Positions 62,605 to 64,000 of a stretch of DNA of 64,000 bases are shown here, one piece after another (position 1 is the stretch's first letter; the number at the start of each line of letters is the position of its first letter). Source of the stretch: Microbacterium sp. SA39 (GTDB lineage Bacteria > Actinomycetota > Actinomycetes > Actinomycetales > Microbacteriaceae); the NCBI RefSeq assembly GCF_000967865.1, contig NZ_JXRU01000028.1:62001-126000 (forward strand). Reading direction: 5' to 3'. Both the position numbers and the translations under genes were made by a program. Under the pieces are notes generated by a model. It saw only the letters and a list, made by a program, of their open reading frames with translations, was not told where the DNA came from and did not search any database.

Positions 62605-62647
62605 TTTCGGCGCACCGAAATAACGCTATGGTTTCGGTGTGCCGAAA
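62605..62647. promoter_or_regulatory. Twin palindromic operators TTTCGG-N4-CCGAAA (likely MntR) and -10
   Basis: Two perfect palindromes, TTTCGGCGCACCGAAA at 62605-62620 and TTTCGGTGTGCCGAAA at 62632-62647, lie 27 bp apart and bracket TATGGT (62627-62632), a -10 box that ends 6 nt before the GTG. The second operator overlaps the start codon. Their position before an Nramp gene and their form suggest binding by a manganese-sensing MntR/DtxR-type repressor. Confidence 0.75.
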
Positions 62648-63928
62648 AATTCTCCGTCAGTGTTGACGCCCGTCGTCCGCACCTCCGCTCCCCCCCATGG
62701 TCTCTGGCTGCTCGGCCCGGCCCTCGTGGCGGGCGTGGCGTACCTCGACCCGGGCAACGTCGCGAGCAACATGACCGCCGGCGCACAGTACGGGTACCTG
62801 CTGGTCTGGGTCGTGATCGCGGGCAACGTGATGGCGTGGCTGATCCAGTACCTCTCGGCGAAGCTGGGCGTCGTCACCGGTCAGAGCCTGCCGGAGGTGC
62901 TCGGCACCCGCCTGCGACGCCCGTGGGCTCGCCGCGCGTACTGGCTGCAGGCCGAGCTCGTGGCGATGGCGACCGATCTCGCCGAGGTCATCGGCGGCGC
63001 TGTCGCGCTGTACCTGCTGTTCGACATCCCGCTGCTGCTGGGCGGCGTGATCACCGGCGCCGTATCGATGATCCTGCTGGCCGTGCAGAGCCGACGCGGC
63101 GCTCGCCCTTTCGAATTCGTGATCATCGGCCTGATGGTGATCATCACCGTGGGCTTCGTCGCCGGGGTCTTCATCGCGCCGCCGGACCCTGCTGGCGTCC
63201 TGGGCGGCCTCGTCCCGCGCTTCGAGGGGACGGGGTCGGTGCTGCTCGCGGCATCCATCCTCGGCGCGACGATCATGCCGCACGCGATCTACGCGCACTC
63301 CTCACTCGCCCGCGACCGTTTCGGAGCGACGTCGGCGCACGCCCCCGATGAGGCGATCCGCACCGAGACCTCGCGCATCCGCCGACTGCTCACCGCGACG
63401 CGCTGGGACGTGTCCATCGCGATGGTGATCGCCGGGTCGGTGAACCTCGGCATCCTGCTGCTGGCCGCGGCGAACCTCGCCGGCGTCGAGGGCACCGATT
63501 CGCTCGAGGGGGCGCACGCCGCGCTCGCGGCGGGGCTCGGCCCGGTCGTCGCGACGTTCTTCGCGGTGGGCCTGCTGGCCTCGGGGCTCGCTTCCACCTC
63601 GGTCGGCGCCTACGCGGGAGCCGAGATCATGCACGGCCTGCTGCACGTGCGCATCCCGCTCCTCGCCCGCCGCCTCGTGACGCTGATCCCTGCCCTCGTG
63701 ATCCTCGGGATCGGGGTCGACCCGACACTCGCCCTCGTGCTCAGCCAGGTCGTGCTGTCGTTCGGCATCCCCTTCGCCCTGGTCCCGCTGGTGGCGCTCA
63801 CCGCCCAGCGGCGCACGCTCGGCGTCTGGGCGAATCGCGTCTGGACGACCGCAGCCGGCATCGTGGCATCCGTCCTGCTGATCGCGCTCAACGCGACGCT
63901 CCTCTGGCTCGTGCTCAACGGCGCGTGA
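62639..63928 (+). CDS. mntH: Nramp-family divalent metal transporter
   Basis: A 429-residue proton-coupled metal transporter with about eleven spans. The metal-site motif DPGN is at 37-40, and the second half-site MPHAIYAHS is typical of Mn2+/Fe2+ selectivity. It imports manganese. The GTG start is inside the second operator and fits a leaderless transcript. Function in manganese uptake is strengthened by the twin MntR-like sites upstream. Confidence 0.92.
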   Translation: MPKNSPSVLTPVVRTSAPPHGLWLLGPALVAGVAYLDPGNVASNMTAGAQYGYLLVWVVIAGNVMAWLIQYLSAKLGVVTGQSLPEVLGTRLRRPWARRAYWLQAELVAMATDLAEVIGGAVALYLLFDIPLLLGGVITGAVSMILLAVQSRRGARPFEFVIIGLMVIITVGFVAGVFIAPPDPAGVLGGLVPRFEGTGSVLLAASILGATIMPHAIYAHSSLARDRFGATSAHAPDEAIRTETSRIRRLLTATRWDVSIAMVIAGSVNLGILLLAAANLAGVEGTDSLEGAHAALAAGLGPVVATFFAVGLLASGLASTSVGAYAGAEIMHGLLHVRIPLLARRLVTLIPALVILGIGVDPTLALVLSQVVLSFGIPFALVPLVALTAQRRTLGVWANRVWTTAAGIVASVLLIALNATLLWLVLNGA

Positions 63929-63950
63929 GATCCTTCCCCGGAGTCGCGGA

Positions 63951-63956
63951 TAGGCT
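63951..63956 (+). promoter_or_regulatory. -10 box TAGGCT before the partial gene
   Basis: TAGGCT ends 7 nt before the ATG at 63964. Confidence 0.4.
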
Positions 63957-63963
63957 CGACAGC

Positions 63964-64000
63964 ATGACTGCCGAACCCGCCCGCCGCACCGTCCGCATCC
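63964..64000 (+). CDS. Start of a gene running off the window
   Basis: Only the first 12 codons (MTAEPARRTVRI) are present, so the product cannot be named. The start is supported by a -10-like TAGGCT 7 nt upstream and by the same spacing in many other genes here. Confidence 0.45.
   Translation, partial: MTAEPARRTVRI

Noticed and set aside
1..64000. tRNA or rRNA genes
   Set aside because: No cloverleaf-type sequence with a TTCGAAT or TTCGANC T-arm and an acceptor stem, and no rRNA-like stretch, was noticed by reading; TTCGAATC strings belong to the palindromic elements.

Overview
This 64 kb window is chromosomal DNA of a high-GC Gram-positive bacterium, most likely a member of the Microbacteriaceae close to Microbacterium. 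Third codon positions are almost always G or C, the strings GGATGCC and GGCATCC are very frequent, haem synthesis uses HemQ and a soluble HemY as in other Actinobacteria, and many genes are leaderless. The assignment rests on these traits and on protein resemblance recalled from memory; no search was run. There is no rRNA, tRNA, CRISPR array, insertion sequence or prophage that I can support. The window looks like ordinary core and near-core chromosome with a few decayed genes and short repeats.

Layout. 1-3.0 kb: end of a cupin protein, a membrane protein, a Cds1-like PLP enzyme and a double-ACT protein. 3.1-8.4 kb: FadR-type GntR regulator divergent from a class V aminotransferase and a sugar-type ABC importer (lipoprotein and two permeases, no ATPase). 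8.5-15.5 kb: aldo/keto reductase, MocR regulator, DUF4407 membrane protein, rlmN and a membrane protein with two L7/L12-like segments. 15.6-19.7 kb: KDPG aldolase coupled to a TauE permease, two SDR enzymes and an APH-like kinase. 19.75-22.74 kb: ykoEDC-type ECF transporter under a TPP riboswitch. 22.8-30.4 kb: DD-carboxypeptidase, heterodimeric ABC exporter, and a membrane protein coupled to a YtrA-type regulator. 30.5-35.4 kb: HIBCH-like hydrolase, an ABC ATPase with a long acidic, His-rich tail, and a broken SOS-type DUF222-HNH gene. 35.4-45.6 kb: haem genes hemQ-hemC-hemD-hemB-hemL and hemE-hemY, with hemA divergent, and a YtxH/holin/DUF3618 trio between. 45.6-49.3 kb: HTH-MntA/HepT toxin-antitoxin pair, an internally deleted methyltransferase, a HhH-GPD protein, DUF1801 and an epoxide hydrolase. 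49.4-64 kb: WYL regulator, glyS, POT and DHA2 transporters, GNAT protein, a beta-lactamase-fold protein without its catalytic Ser/Lys, M13 peptidase, MATE pump, VOC protein, TrmH methyltransferase and an Nramp transporter with two palindromic operators.

How the genes work together. The hem genes supply nearly the whole coproporphyrin-dependent route from glutamyl-tRNA to haem; only the ferrochelatase (hemH/cpfC) is not here. The YkoE-D-C genes with their TPP riboswitch form a thiamine-precursor uptake unit. The GntR-aminotransferase-ABC block looks like one regulated catabolic locus for an unknown substrate.

A recurring signal is a TANNNT-like -10 box 6 or 7 nt before the start codon, which predicts leaderless transcripts for more than twenty genes and was used to choose starts. 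The other striking structures are intergenic palindromes with two unrelated stem sequences around a shared core, twin operators 63 bp apart at the GntR locus, and short in-frame repeats inside coding genes. I did not find one obvious large undescribed system; the best candidates are the membrane L7/L12-like protein, the ABC ATPase with the His-rich tail, the YtrA/membrane-protein pair and the palindrome family.
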